Positions 26,477 to 38,369 of a stretch of 64,000 bases of DNA are shown here, piece by piece. How positions within the stretch are numbered: the stretch's first letter is position 1; every line of letters begins with the position of its first letter. Location of the stretch: contig JADKDZ010000005.1 in assembly GCA_016718265.1 (NCBI GenBank), positions 384,086-448,085 of the forward strand, given 5' to 3'. The stretch is from Uliginosibacterium sp. (GTDB lineage Bacteria > Pseudomonadota > Gammaproteobacteria > Burkholderiales > Rhodocyclaceae). The translations under genes were made by a program, and so were the position numbers. The notes beneath the pieces were generated by a model that had not been told where the DNA came from, ran no database searches, and saw only the letters and a program-made list of their open reading frames with translations.

Positions 26477-28258
26477 TTATCTCTTTTTCATCGGGGGCAG
26501 ATCGGTACACACGCCTTCAAACACTTCTGCAGCCATCCCGATCGATTCGCCCAAGGTCGGGTGCGGGTGAATCGTCTTGCCAATATCCACCGGATCGCAG
26601 CCCATTTCGATGGCCAGGGCAATCTCCCCGATCATGTCGCCTGCATTCGGCCCGACAATTGAGCCGCCGACAATTCGGTGTGTCTCTTCATCGAATATCA
26701 GCTTCGTGAAACCGTAGTCGCAGCCGTTGGCGATCGCCCGGCCCGAGGCGGCCCAAGGGAACTTCGAGACACCGATCTTGCGCCCCGTGGCCTTGGCTTC
26801 AGTCTCGGTGACGCCTACCCAGGCCACTTCCGGCTCGGTGTAAGCCACCCCGGGAATGATGGAAGCATCGAAATAGGACTTCTCGCCCGCCGCAACTTCT
26901 GCGGCCACATGGCCCTCGTGCACGCCCTTGTGTGCCAGCATCGGCTGTCCAACGATGTCGCCAATGGCGAAAATGTGCGGCACGTTGGTGCGCTGTTGCT
27001 TGTCGACCGTGATGAAGCCACGATCCGTGACGATGACCCCCGCCTTCTCGGCAGCGATTTTCTTGCCGTTCGGGCTGCGGCCCACCGCCACCAGCACGAG
27101 GTCATATTTCTGTTCGTCCGCTGGGGCCTGCTCACCGTCGAACTTCACCAGCAAGCCATCGGGGCGCACCGTGAGGCCGACCGTACGCGTCTTGAGCATG
27201 ATCTTCTCAAAACGCTGCAGGTTGCGCTTCTCCCACACTTTGACGAGATCGCGGTCCGCGCCCGGCATCAGGCCGTCGCCCATTTCAACCACATCGATCT
27301 TGGAGCCCAGCGAGGAATACACCGTCGCCATTTCCAGGCCGATGATGCCGCCACCAATGACCAGCATGCGCTTGGGCACTGCACGCAGCTCCAGCGCGCC
27401 GGTCGAATCGACGATACGCGGATCTTCCGGCAGGAAGGGTAGCTTCACCGATTGCGAACCCGCTGCGATGATCGCCTTCTGGAAGCGGATGATCTTCTTC
27501 TCGCCTGACGGCTGCTGCCCTTCTCCCGTGGTCAGTTCCACTTCCAGGTGATTCGGATCCACAAATCGGCCATAGCCGCGCACGACTTCCACCTTGCGCG
27601 CCTTGGCCATGCCCGCCAGCCCGCCAGTGAGCTTGCCAATGACGGATTCCTTGTGCGTACGCAGGCGATCCAGATCGATCTGCGGCGCCGAGAATGCGAC
27701 GCCGACGTTGGCGAAGTGAGCCGCCTCTTCAATCACGTTGGACACGTGCAGGAGCGCCTTGGACGGGATGCAGCCGACATTCAGGCACACTCCGCCGAGC
27801 GTGGCGTAACGCTCGATCAGCACCGTCTTCATGCCCAGATCTGCGGAGCGGAAAGCGGCCGAGTAGCCGCCAGGACCCGCACCCAGCACCAGCATCTCGC
27901 ATTCCATATCCACCACGCCGGCATAGCTGCCTGCCGAGGGCAGCACGCTGGTAGTCGGTGCGGGCGGCGCCACCGGCGCAGCGGCAGGCACTTGCGGTGC
28001 CGGCGCGGGGGCTTCGGCCACCGCATCCAGCATCAGCAGCACACTGCCCTCGCCCACCCGGTCGCCAACTTTGATCAGCACCTGCTTGATCGTTCCGGCT
28101 GCGGTGGACGGCACTTCCATCGTCGCCTTGTCGGATTCCAATGACGCGATCGGATCGTCGACACTCAGAAAGTCGCCCGGCTTGACGAAGACCTCGATCA
28201 CCGGCACGTCCTTGAAGTCACCGATATCCGGCACTTTTACTTCAATCAATTGACTCAT
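26477..28258 (-). CDS. lpdA: dihydrolipoyl dehydrogenase with N-terminal lipoyl domain
   Basis: A 593-residue E3 of pyruvate dehydrogenase that reoxidises dihydrolipoamide with FAD and NAD. Residues 1-78 are a lipoyl domain (lipoylated Lys in ESDKATMEVPS), then a Pro/Ala linker, then the flavoprotein. The FAD motif is GAGPGG, the redox disulfide lies in GGVCLNVGCIPSK, the NAD motif is GGGIIGLE, and the catalytic His-Glu pair is in HPHPTLGE. The fused lipoyl domain is common in Betaproteobacteria. The start MSQLIEVKVPDIG is chosen over a longer frame. Confidence 0.95.
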   Translation of the reverse strand: MSQLIEVKVPDIGDFKDVPVIEVFVKPGDFLSVDDPIASLESDKATMEVPSTAAGTIKQVLIKVGDRVGEGSVLLMLDAVAEAPAPAPQVPAAAPVAPPAPTTSVLPSAGSYAGVVDMECEMLVLGAGPGGYSAAFRSADLGMKTVLIERYATLGGVCLNVGCIPSKALLHVSNVIEEAAHFANVGVAFSAPQIDLDRLRTHKESVIGKLTGGLAGMAKARKVEVVRGYGRFVDPNHLEVELTTGEGQQPSGEKKIIRFQKAIIAAGSQSVKLPFLPEDPRIVDSTGALELRAVPKRMLVIGGGIIGLEMATVYSSLGSKIDVVEMGDGLMPGADRDLVKVWEKRNLQRFEKIMLKTRTVGLTVRPDGLLVKFDGEQAPADEQKYDLVLVAVGRSPNGKKIAAEKAGVIVTDRGFITVDKQQRTNVPHIFAIGDIVGQPMLAHKGVHEGHVAAEVAAGEKSYFDASIIPGVAYTEPEVAWVGVTETEAKATGRKIGVSKFPWAASGRAIANGCDYGFTKLIFDEETHRIVGGSIVGPNAGDMIGEIALAIEMGCDPVDIGKTIHPHPTLGESIGMAAEVFEGVCTDLPPMKKR

Positions 28259-28274
28259 GTTGTCTCCGTCAGCC

Positions 28275-29906
28275 TCAGAGCAATACGCGGCGGAAGTCTT
28301 GCAGCACGCCGGCAAAGTAGGCATTGAAGCGGGCTGCTTCGGCACCATCGATCACGCGGTGATCCCAGGACAGGGACAAGGGCAGCATCAGGCGCGGAGC
28401 GAATTCCTTGCCGTCCCACACCGGGCGAATCTGCGATTTGCACACGCCCATGATCGCCACTTCAGGCGCGTTGATGATCGGGGTGAAATACACGCCACCA
28501 ATCCCGCCCAGCGAGCTGATCGAGAAGCAGCCGCCCTGCATCTGGTCGGGCTTGAGCTTGCCTTCGCGGGCCAGCTTGGCAAGCTCGCCCATTTCCTTGG
28601 CAATCTCGATCACGCCCTTCTTGTCGGCATCCTTGATCACGGGGACCATAAGCCCATTTGGCGTATCAGCCGCAAAGCCAATGTGGTAGTACTTCTTCAG
28701 CACGAGGTTGTCACCATCAAGCGACGCGTTGAAGCTCGGGAATTTCTTCAGCGCGGCCACGGCTGCCTTGATCATGAAGGCGAGCATGGTGAGCTTGACG
28801 CCACTCTTCTCGTACTCCTTGTTCATCTGCACGCGGAAGGCTTCCAGCTCGGTGATGTCCGCGTCGTCATGATTGGTGACGTGCGGGATCATCACCCAGT
28901 TGCGGTGCAGATTGGCGCCAGAGATCTTCTTGATGCGCGACAGCGGCTGGGTGTCGATGCCGCCGAACTTGCTGAAGTCCACCTTCGGCCAGGGCAGCAG
29001 CGAGATGCCACCGACAGCACTGCCCGCTGCGCCACCCGCCGCCGGTGGCGCGAGTGTTCCAGCCGCGACCTGCGCGAGAATGCCCTTGACGAAGTTCTGC
29101 ACGTCTTCCTGCAGCAAGCGGCCCTTTGGCCCGGTTGCCGGGACCTTGGACACATCCACCCCCAGCTCGCGAGCAAAGCGGCGCACGGCCGGGCTGGCGT
29201 GTGCCTTGCCAGCGGGCGCAGTGGCGCGCTGAGCCGTTTCAGGCGCCGCGGCGCGGGCCGCTGCGGCCGCCCCTGTCGGCGCGGGCGGCACAGCAGGTGC
29301 AGCCGCGGAGGCTGCCGCAGGCGGCAAGGCTGCGGGCACGCCGGCGGCGCTGACGATCACCAGCACATGCCCTTCGGACACGCGGTCACCTTCCTTGACG
29401 CGGACTTCCTTCACGACACCCGCCACCGGCGAGGGCACGTCCATCGTGGCCTTGTCGGATTCCAAGGTCGCAATCGGTTCGTCGAGCTTGATGGTGCTGC
29501 CGACCGTCACAAACAGCTGGATGATGGGAATGTCTTTGTAATCCCCGACGTCGGGCACTTTGACTTCAACATCGGCACTGGCCGCCGGGGCAGACGCCAC
29601 GACAGGCGCCGACGCCACCGGCGCAGCCGCAGCCGCGGGGGCAGGTGCAGGCGCGGCAACAGCCCCGGCCGCTTCGACCACGACCACCGTGGCGCCCTCG
29701 CCGACGCGATCGCCGACCTTGACCTTGATCTCCTTCACCACACCCGCCACAGACGAGGGCACTTCCATGGTGGCCTTGTCCGATTCCAGCGTCAGCAGCG
29801 AATCCTCCAGCGCGACCGTGTCGCCGACTTTGACGAGGATCTCGATGACAGGAACATCCTTGAAATCCCCGATATCGGGGACCTTGACTTCGATAAGTTG
29901 ACTCAT
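28275..29906 (-). CDS. aceF: pyruvate dehydrogenase E2, dihydrolipoyl acetyltransferase
   Basis: A 543-residue E2 with two lipoyl domains (about residues 1-78 and 117-192, each with ESDKATM), Ala/Pro-rich linkers, a peripheral-subunit-binding domain (SPAVRRFARELGVDVSKV near residue 247) and the catalytic domain ending in the SWDHRVIDGAEAARF active-site segment. It transfers acetyl from lipoamide to CoA. It sits between aceE and lpdA, 16 nt from lpdA. Its first lipoyl domain begins with the same residues as that of LpdA. Confidence 0.95.
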   Translation of the reverse strand: MSQLIEVKVPDIGDFKDVPVIEILVKVGDTVALEDSLLTLESDKATMEVPSSVAGVVKEIKVKVGDRVGEGATVVVVEAAGAVAAPAPAPAAAAAPVASAPVVASAPAASADVEVKVPDVGDYKDIPIIQLFVTVGSTIKLDEPIATLESDKATMDVPSPVAGVVKEVRVKEGDRVSEGHVLVIVSAAGVPAALPPAAASAAAPAVPPAPTGAAAAARAAAPETAQRATAPAGKAHASPAVRRFARELGVDVSKVPATGPKGRLLQEDVQNFVKGILAQVAAGTLAPPAAGGAAGSAVGGISLLPWPKVDFSKFGGIDTQPLSRIKKISGANLHRNWVMIPHVTNHDDADITELEAFRVQMNKEYEKSGVKLTMLAFMIKAAVAALKKFPSFNASLDGDNLVLKKYYHIGFAADTPNGLMVPVIKDADKKGVIEIAKEMGELAKLAREGKLKPDQMQGGCFSISSLGGIGGVYFTPIINAPEVAIMGVCKSQIRPVWDGKEFAPRLMLPLSLSWDHRVIDGAEAARFNAYFAGVLQDFRRVLL

Positions 29907-29993
29907 TTCTGTCCTTAACGTGAATGCTGAATGGTGATGAAGCGGATCGCGGCGGAGGTCCCTCCGCGCGATTCACTATTCACGATTCACTGC

Positions 29994-32666
<2,673 letters not shown>

Positions 32667-33173
32667 CGACTTCTCTCCTTGTTGGCTTCAAGACACCGCC
32701 GGTACTGATCTATGCAGCGGGCGGTCTGAAATAGGCATTCAAGTTTCAGTCCGTTCGTGGCGAGCCGAAAAAATTGTTGCCTGAATTACGACGCTCAGGA
32801 TTGCAGCACTCTATTTGAGCGAAGGCAAAACATACCGGCGCTCATTGTGTATTGCAACCCGCTTTTTTCACAATATAAAACAGCCGTTCACTATGTGCAA
32901 CAAGGAGAGCTGTAGTTTTCCGGCATTCAAAACCACAGAAAACAGCACAAAATCAAAGTATTGCACCGCAACAACCACAGTCTGTCATCACCTTCTGCTG
33001 AATATTCAGTCGCTTGCCGCGGCGACAATGCGGCCCCAGCACGCCCCGCGTATCTTGCTAGCAGGGGCGCAGCGCAGCGCGTCCGCACTCTCGGGCATGT
33101 AAAATTCTGCCTCATCCAATGCAGCGGCAGCCTCTCGCCCACTGCGGCTCCCCCACGCTTATCCCGCCACGCC
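32667..33173. other. AT-rich control region between aceE and the PAS gene
   Basis: About 500 nt without a supported gene. The part from 32740 to 32990 is much more AT-rich than the flanks, as expected for a divergent promoter region. Short open frames here have no ribosome-binding site and no recognisable product. A minus-strand promoter candidate is listed separately. Confidence 0.5.
32829..32857 (-). promoter_or_regulatory. candidate sigma70 promoter for aceE
   Basis: On the minus strand TTGCAA and TATGTT are separated by 17 nt, pointing toward aceE with a leader of roughly 160 nt. This matches the vegetative consensus moderately well. No mapped start supports it. Confidence 0.35.
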
Positions 33174-33935
33174 GTGACACATCTCGCCACTCTCGCACTA
33201 CTCCTGATCGTGATACTCGCCGCACTCGCCATACTGGCGGCGCGGCAGCGAGCCTCCGCTCAATTCTTTGCACATACCCCCGAAATAGCTTGCGTGCTGG
33301 ATCTGTCCGGGCGACTGGTCCGCGTCAATCCGGCATGGTACGTCCATCTCGGCGGTACCCCACGTACCGTTACCAGGCAAAGGCTGGCAGAGCTTGTTCA
33401 TCCCGATGATGTCCCAGCGCTGCAGCGGGGACTGCAAACGCTCGCGACGGGCCATCCGGTGAACATAGACCTGCGCTGTCGCCACGTGAACGGCGACTAC
33501 CTCGATTTGCTGTGGCGCGCGCAGCCCGTACTCAAGGACTCGCGCGTGTATGCAACCCTCCATGATCGGAGCGAGCAAGCGCGTACCGAAGAAGGTTTGC
33601 GCTCCATGCTCCGCTTTCGCCAAACGGTCGGCGACTCGCTCGCCTGTGGCATCGCCGTTGTCGACATGTGTGGGCGGATTATCGATACCAATCGGGCCTT
33701 TGCGGAATGGGCGGGGCAGCCCCCCGCTGCGCTGCTCGGTCGTCAGCCGCCGTTTGCGGACGTGTCGGCCGAGAACCGGCAGACATTCAGGTGCGTACTT
33801 GCGGGACAGGCGCCCCGCGATGGAACTCTGCTGCCCGGAGGAAGGGGTGTGCGTCTGTTAAGCACAGCACTGCAGAGCCCGTCTGCCGCCCAGATCGGCT
33901 GGGTGCTCTGCGTGATAAAAGACAGCCAGCCTTAG
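33174..33935 (+). CDS. membrane-anchored double-PAS protein lacking a kinase domain
   Basis: A 253-residue protein. The GTG at 33174 is followed by one hydrophobic span (about residues 3-22) and two PAS domains: the first about residues 34-140 (ACVLDLSGRLVRVNPAW) and the second about 155-250 (IAVVDMCGRIIDTNRAFAEW). It stops right after the second PAS (GWVLCVIKDSQP), where homologous sensors continue into the histidine kinase module. Only 174 nt separate it from the regulator, so there is no room for HisKA/HATPase domains even if frames were wrong. The start has no clear ribosome-binding site and is uncertain. Confidence 0.7.
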   Translation: MTHLATLALLLIVILAALAILAARQRASAQFFAHTPEIACVLDLSGRLVRVNPAWYVHLGGTPRTVTRQRLAELVHPDDVPALQRGLQTLATGHPVNIDLRCRHVNGDYLDLLWRAQPVLKDSRVYATLHDRSEQARTEEGLRSMLRFRQTVGDSLACGIAVVDMCGRIIDTNRAFAEWAGQPPAALLGRQPPFADVSAENRQTFRCVLAGQAPRDGTLLPGGRGVRLLSTALQSPSAAQIGWVLCVIKDSQP

Positions 33936-34109
33936 CCATCTGGCCGTGGAAGAAGCGTGTTCATCATGTCTGAACACGCGCCAGCAGTGCGGCGTGCGCA
34001 CGAAATCCGCGAGAGGCGATTGCGGATATCACAGTGAGCGCTATTTGGGTTGACCCGAATCCTTCGGGAGGTAGTATCTTCCGGTCTACCTTGCTGCCGG
34101 AGAATCATC

Positions 34110-34763
34110 TTGATCACGCATCTGCCGCTCAGAGAAGCGCAAACGACCGATGCCAAGCCCGTTGTCTACCTTGTGGATGGCGACAGGGCACATCGGGATT
34201 TGCTCGGCCAGTTGCTTGACGCTGCGGGCTTGAAGTCGCAAGCCTACGCGACTGCGGAAGCCTTTCTTGCGAGCTGGCATCCACACGTGCGCGGTTGCCT
34301 GGTGCTGGAGGCACAACTCCCTGGCATGAGTGGCACGGAATTGCAGGAACACCTGCGCGCCAAGCATGCCAGCCTGCCCCTGATCTACAACACGGGCCAC
34401 GGTAGCGTGGCCCTGGCGGTATCCGCGCTCAAGAAAGGCGCCGTCGACTTCATCGAGAAACCCGCAGACGGCCAACTATTGCTCAAAGCGATTCGCAGTG
34501 CCCTGGAAGTCGAGCAGAAACAATTCGAACACCATCGGCAGGAACTCGACGCCCAGCGCCGCATCGAGCAACTCACGCCACGGGAACGCGAGGTGCTGGA
34601 GCTTATCGTCATCGGCCGCCTCAACAAGCAGATCGCGGACGACCTCGGAATCAGCATCAAAACGGTAGAAGTCCATCGTGCCCGGGTGATGGAGAAAATG
34701 GGCGTCAGCTCACTGGCCGAGCTGGTTCAGCACGTGATGATTTCCACCCCAAAAGAGGCGTAA
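34110..34763 (+). CDS. FixJ-family response regulator with altered receiver
   Basis: A 217-residue protein: receiver (about residues 15-130) plus LuxR/FixJ helix-turn-helix (LTPREREVLELIVIGRLNKQ, then SIKTVEVHRARVMEKMGV). The receiver keeps the signalling Thr (NTGHGS) and Lys (IEKPAD). The phospho-acceptor position reads LVLEAQLPGMSG, so Asp is replaced by Glu, and the acidic pair VDD reads VDG. The TTG at 34110 has GGAG at good spacing and is chosen over an earlier TTG at 34050. Probably regulates genes nearby, perhaps aceE, but independently of normal phosphorylation. Confidence 0.82.
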   Translation: MITHLPLREAQTTDAKPVVYLVDGDRAHRDLLGQLLDAAGLKSQAYATAEAFLASWHPHVRGCLVLEAQLPGMSGTELQEHLRAKHASLPLIYNTGHGSVALAVSALKKGAVDFIEKPADGQLLLKAIRSALEVEQKQFEHHRQELDAQRRIEQLTPREREVLELIVIGRLNKQIADDLGISIKTVEVHRARVMEKMGVSSLAELVQHVMISTPKEA

Positions 34764-34791
34764 CAGCGCCTGTCTCAATACTGGACGCGCG

Positions 34792-36180
34792 CTAAGCCCG
34801 GGATGGCTGCTCTGCACGCGGCAGCGTAATGACAAAAGCGACGCCCTGACCGTTCAATCCTGCCGCCACATTCACGGTACCGCCAAGGTTCATCGCCGCC
34901 TTCTTGACAATCGCCAGGCCCAGCCCTGTCCCCGAAATGTCTTGCCCGCCCCCCCGATAGAAGCGCTCGAAAACACGCGCATGCTCAGCAAGCGGGATGC
35001 CGGGGCCATCATCCGCCACGCTTAACTGAATACTGTCTGCCGTCTCTTCCAGGCTGACCACCACCTGCCCACCCACGCGCCCATAGCGAAGCGCGTTATC
35101 AATTAGATTGTGCAGAATCGACTGAAAGGACTCGATTTTGACTCGCCAGTTCAGCTCTTCCGGGGCCTCCAGTGCCAGATCTACTTCGCGCGAAATGGCG
35201 GCAGGGGCAAACTGCGCCAGAATCCCCTGAACAAGACCCGGTAAATTCGCACTCACTTCGGCCTCTTGTGTACCGCGTTCCAGCGACGCCAGCGACAGCA
35301 GCTGTTGAGAGAGGTGGGAAGCCCGTGCAATCGCGCGGTCTAGCGCGAGCTTTGCATCCTGTCTCTCCAGGCCGGACTCCGCCATCGCCAGCACATGGGC
35401 TTGCGCACCGATCACTGCCATCGGCGTACGCAATTCGTGCGCCGCGTCCTGCACGAACGCTCGCTCTTGCATCACTTTTTGCCGCAGACGAAACAGCAAG
35501 CCATCAAATGCGTCCAGCAGCGGCCGCAACTCCCGATACCGCAAGTCGATTTTCAAGGGTGACAGATCGTCCGGATCACGCGCATGCAGTGCCCGCGCGA
35601 GCTGCCGAAGCGGATGCAAGCCACGGTAGACGGCCAACCACACGGGCAGAAAAACAAGCGGAAATGACAGAAGCAGATCGGGAAGCATTTCCCTGAGCAT
35701 CAGCCGAGCGACAGACACATCGGGCAACTTCGGCTCCGCAATACGCACAGACCAGCGCACGCCGTCAGCAGCAAACACCCAGAACGGATGCCCCAACATG
35801 CTCCTGAGCTGAACGGACTGCGCTTGTGCAGGCAGAAGTTTTTCACCAAGCCCCGGTGACGCATGAATCAGCTTGCCACTGGCGTGGTCATACAACTGGA
35901 CTCGAAGCGGATCCAGCTGAATGGATTCAACTGCGCGGCGCGACTCGTTATATTGCTCCTCAAGGGCGCCGATCAGCTTTGCTGCAAATGCGGGATCGTC
36001 AGTACGCACCAGCATCCGCGAAACCGACTCCCCGAGCTTCTTCAATTCCCGATTGTCCTCTGTGGCCTGTTTGTACTCATAGAATCCTTTAAGGAGCAGC
36101 ACCACGCAAACAAGTGTGAAGGATCCCAGCAGCACCAGGATCAGACGGCGAGCCAAGCTGGGTTCTCGAACCGGCTTCAT
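34792..36180 (-). CDS. QseC/TctE-type sensor histidine kinase
   Basis: A 462-residue inner-membrane kinase. Span 1 is about residues 12-30, a periplasmic sensor region follows to about 165, and span 2 is about 168-187. Then come HAMP, the HisKA box with the phospho-His in FVQDAAHELRTPMA, and the ATPase boxes (NLIDNALRYG, DDGPGIP, GTGLGLAIV). It overlaps the regulator gene upstream (ATGA), so the pair is co-translated. The signal is unknown; the QseC-like two-span layout is common for such pairs. Confidence 0.9.
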   Translation of the reverse strand: MKPVREPSLARRLILVLLGSFTLVCVVLLLKGFYEYKQATEDNRELKKLGESVSRMLVRTDDPAFAAKLIGALEEQYNESRRAVESIQLDPLRVQLYDHASGKLIHASPGLGEKLLPAQAQSVQLRSMLGHPFWVFAADGVRWSVRIAEPKLPDVSVARLMLREMLPDLLLSFPLVFLPVWLAVYRGLHPLRQLARALHARDPDDLSPLKIDLRYRELRPLLDAFDGLLFRLRQKVMQERAFVQDAAHELRTPMAVIGAQAHVLAMAESGLERQDAKLALDRAIARASHLSQQLLSLASLERGTQEAEVSANLPGLVQGILAQFAPAAISREVDLALEAPEELNWRVKIESFQSILHNLIDNALRYGRVGGQVVVSLEETADSIQLSVADDGPGIPLAEHARVFERFYRGGGQDISGTGLGLAIVKKAAMNLGGTVNVAAGLNGQGVAFVITLPRAEQPSRA

Positions 36181-36914
36181 CAGACTTCCAGCATGTAGCC
36201 GACACCCCGGACCGTACGGATGCGGTGTGCGCCGATCTTGCGCCGCAGGTTGAAAATGTGGACGTCGATTGCGCCAAAATCGAGCGCCTCACCCAAGGGA
36301 ACAAGTCGCTGCGCCAAGCTGTGCTTGGTGACCACCACGCCAGCCTCGCGCACCAACTCCTGCAGCAGCTGAAACTCGCGCGGAGACAAATTCAAGGGAA
36401 GACCATCCAGCTCAGCAAAATGCCGTTTCGGTTCAAGACGCAGCGCGCCCACCGTCCAAACCTCGCTGGTTTGCCGACAAAAGCGGCGCGTGACGGCCCG
36501 TATCCGGCTCACCAGTTCAGCCATTGCAAAGGGCTTGATGACGAAATCGTCAGCACCAAGGTCCAGCCCTCTAACGCGGTCTTCGACAGATGTGCGTGCA
36601 GTAATCACGATGACCGGGATGCGAACTTCGTCGCTACGCCAGCGCTTGAGAACATCCAGACCAAAAGCATCCGGCAAGCCCAGGTCAAGCAAGACACAGT
36701 CATACGGTTCGCTCGCGATCTGACGGGAGACATCTCCCGCACGCCGCAGCCACTCGCTGGTAATGCCCTCAGCCTTAAGCGCTCGTTGCAGCGCCAAGCC
36801 GAGATCAAGATCGTCTTCGATGATAAGTGCGCATGCCTGAACTGTGCCTGATCCAGGCTTAAGGCTAGCTGAAGAACACTGACAGCGGAACTCATGATTG
36901 TTAAGCGGGCGCAA
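36180..36914 (-). CDS. OmpR-family response regulator (QseB/TctD-like)
   Basis: Receiver with the acidic pair in IIEDDLDLG, the phospho-Asp in CVLLDLGLPDAFGLD, Thr in ITART and Lys in VIKPFAM, followed by a winged-helix domain (LSPREFQLLQEL, HIFNLRRKIG, VRGVGYMLEV). No ATG exists in frame near the expected start: the best start is a TTG at 36914 with AAGG 6 nt upstream, which leaves an unusual Cys-rich tail of about 26 residues before the receiver. A frameshift close to the start is also possible. Partner of the kinase encoded next to it. Confidence 0.85.
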   Translation of the reverse strand: MRPLNNHEFRCQCSSASLKPGSGTVQACALIIEDDLDLGLALQRALKAEGITSEWLRRAGDVSRQIASEPYDCVLLDLGLPDAFGLDVLKRWRSDEVRIPVIVITARTSVEDRVRGLDLGADDFVIKPFAMAELVSRIRAVTRRFCRQTSEVWTVGALRLEPKRHFAELDGLPLNLSPREFQLLQELVREAGVVVTKHSLAQRLVPLGEALDFGAIDVHIFNLRRKIGAHRIRTVRGVGYMLEV

Positions 36915-36966
36915 AGATCGCCTTGGCCATACTACACGCTCCTTTTCAACCCAAGCGAGTTTGCAG

Positions 36967-37671
36967 ATGAAACCTTACTATCAATCCCGCTTTCCATCCC
37001 GACACGCCCTCAGCTTCGTTGCCGCACTGCTGTCGTGCGGTATGGTCCACGCGGACCCCGTCAGTCTGGGGCAGGACGGCTCGATCTACGCTGGAGGAAG
37101 CTCGTTCGGCGCCACCGTGGGATACGGCCAGCGTCTCTCCGATTCTTGGGCCGCTCGGGTCATGATCAACTCGGGTGGCCGCAGTGGCACAGAGAAGGAC
37201 AAGAACATCGGCGACAACCACTATGACGTGAAAGCCAAGATCGGCCCGGGCGCCACGTTGCTCGCGGACTTCTATCCGATCACGGGCAGCGGCTTTCGCC
37301 TCAGCGGCGGCATGAACATCTCGCGCATCAAAGGAGAGCTCTCGGGGCGCAGTGATGGCGCCGGGGGCTATAACATTAACGGGCACCGATACAGCAGCAC
37401 CGAAGTCGGCAGCTTGACCGCACAGATCAAGTTCAACACGGTAAAACCTTATCTCGGTATCGGCTGGGAGTCCAAGGCCTTGGGCGAGAAAGGCTGGCGC
37501 TTCGTTTCCGATCTTGGCTTCATTTATTGCGGCAAAGGCAAGGCGACATTGGATGCCACGGGAGCCGCGGGCAACGCGGCACTACAGCGGGATCTGGCGA
37601 GTGAGCGCAAGGACCTGCAAAAACAGGGCGCGGCCATCGTCGTCGGGCTTGGCGCAGCCTACGCATTCTAG
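36967..37671 (+). CDS. outer-membrane beta-barrel family protein
   Basis: A 234-residue protein with a signal peptide (about residues 1-29, ending in a MVHA-D type cleavage site), then alternating amphipathic strands rich in Gly and aromatic residues (GSIYAGGSSFGATVGYG, GATLLADFYPI, KPYLGIGWES). It ends in Phe, the usual signal for the BAM machinery. It is divergent from the two-component pair and may be its target; that is inference. No specific porin family is recognised. Confidence 0.65.
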   Translation: MKPYYQSRFPSRHALSFVAALLSCGMVHADPVSLGQDGSIYAGGSSFGATVGYGQRLSDSWAARVMINSGGRSGTEKDKNIGDNHYDVKAKIGPGATLLADFYPITGSGFRLSGGMNISRIKGELSGRSDGAGGYNINGHRYSSTEVGSLTAQIKFNTVKPYLGIGWESKALGEKGWRFVSDLGFIYCGKGKATLDATGAAGNAALQRDLASERKDLQKQGAAIVVGLGAAYAF

Positions 37672-37893
37672 CGGGGACCGCCGCCCGAACAGCCGGTCGC
37701 GCAGGGCGAGATCCTTCTCCTCCCTGTCTCCCCGCCCAGCGCGACCCGCCTCCCATGCCACCGCCGCTAAGCGGAACCCTGCTTTGCTCCTAGGACAGAG
37801 AGCCAGATCCATCGCCTGCAGCAGCGTAGGCAGTCGGGAGGTTCGCCTGTATGATCGCTCTACCCTACAGACCGACCCGTTCAGGCTCTTCAG

Positions 37894-38265
37894 ATGCTGC
37901 AAAAGCACATCGCCTGCGTGATCTACGCTGCCCTTCTCGCAGCATGGATCAACGCATTCGCGCCCGCACTGTCCTACTTCTTTGCCAGCGCGGCCGGCAA
38001 AGAAGTCGTTGAAGTCTGCACCTCGTTCGGGCTCAAGAAAGTCCAGCTCGACAGACCCGCGGATTCGTCATCGAGCGGGCACGACGTCCGCTGCCAATTC
38101 TGCCTCGCAAGTCTGGACGCCGTATCCTTCAGCCACCCTGCCACAAGGCAGGCGCTGCTCCCACGCGAGGCGGACTCTGTCGGCTCACCCGCGCACGCGT
38201 TCCCGGTTCGGCACCGGCACGCACCGTCACACCGCCCTCGCGCGCCGCCACTCGCCACCGCATAA
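37894..38265 (+). CDS. DUF2946-family membrane-associated protein
   Basis: A 123-residue protein. One N-terminal hydrophobic segment (about residues 6-32) is followed by VEVCTSFGLKKVQLD and a C-x2-C motif in CQFC, the pattern of DUF2946, a small family often near metal uptake or respiratory genes. The long basic, His/Pro-rich tail is not typical and may reflect local sequence. Function unknown. It precedes cydP by about 100 nt. Confidence 0.55.
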   Translation: MLQKHIACVIYAALLAAWINAFAPALSYFFASAAGKEVVEVCTSFGLKKVQLDRPADSSSSGHDVRCQFCLASLDAVSFSHPATRQALLPREADSVGSPAHAFPVRHRHAPSHRPRAPPLATA

Positions 38266-38369
38266 CACCCTTTCAAGGAGTGTGCACCCGAGACGGTGCG
38301 CAGATCGTCGCGTGTGCGCCGTGGGCAAGGTCCACGCACGCACGCCAGACAGGCAATGGAGGCAAGGGC

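Noticed and set aside
32815..33102. 95-codon open frame upstream of the PAS gene
   Set aside because: AT-rich promoter region, no ribosome-binding site, Thr/Ser/Lys-rich random-looking product.
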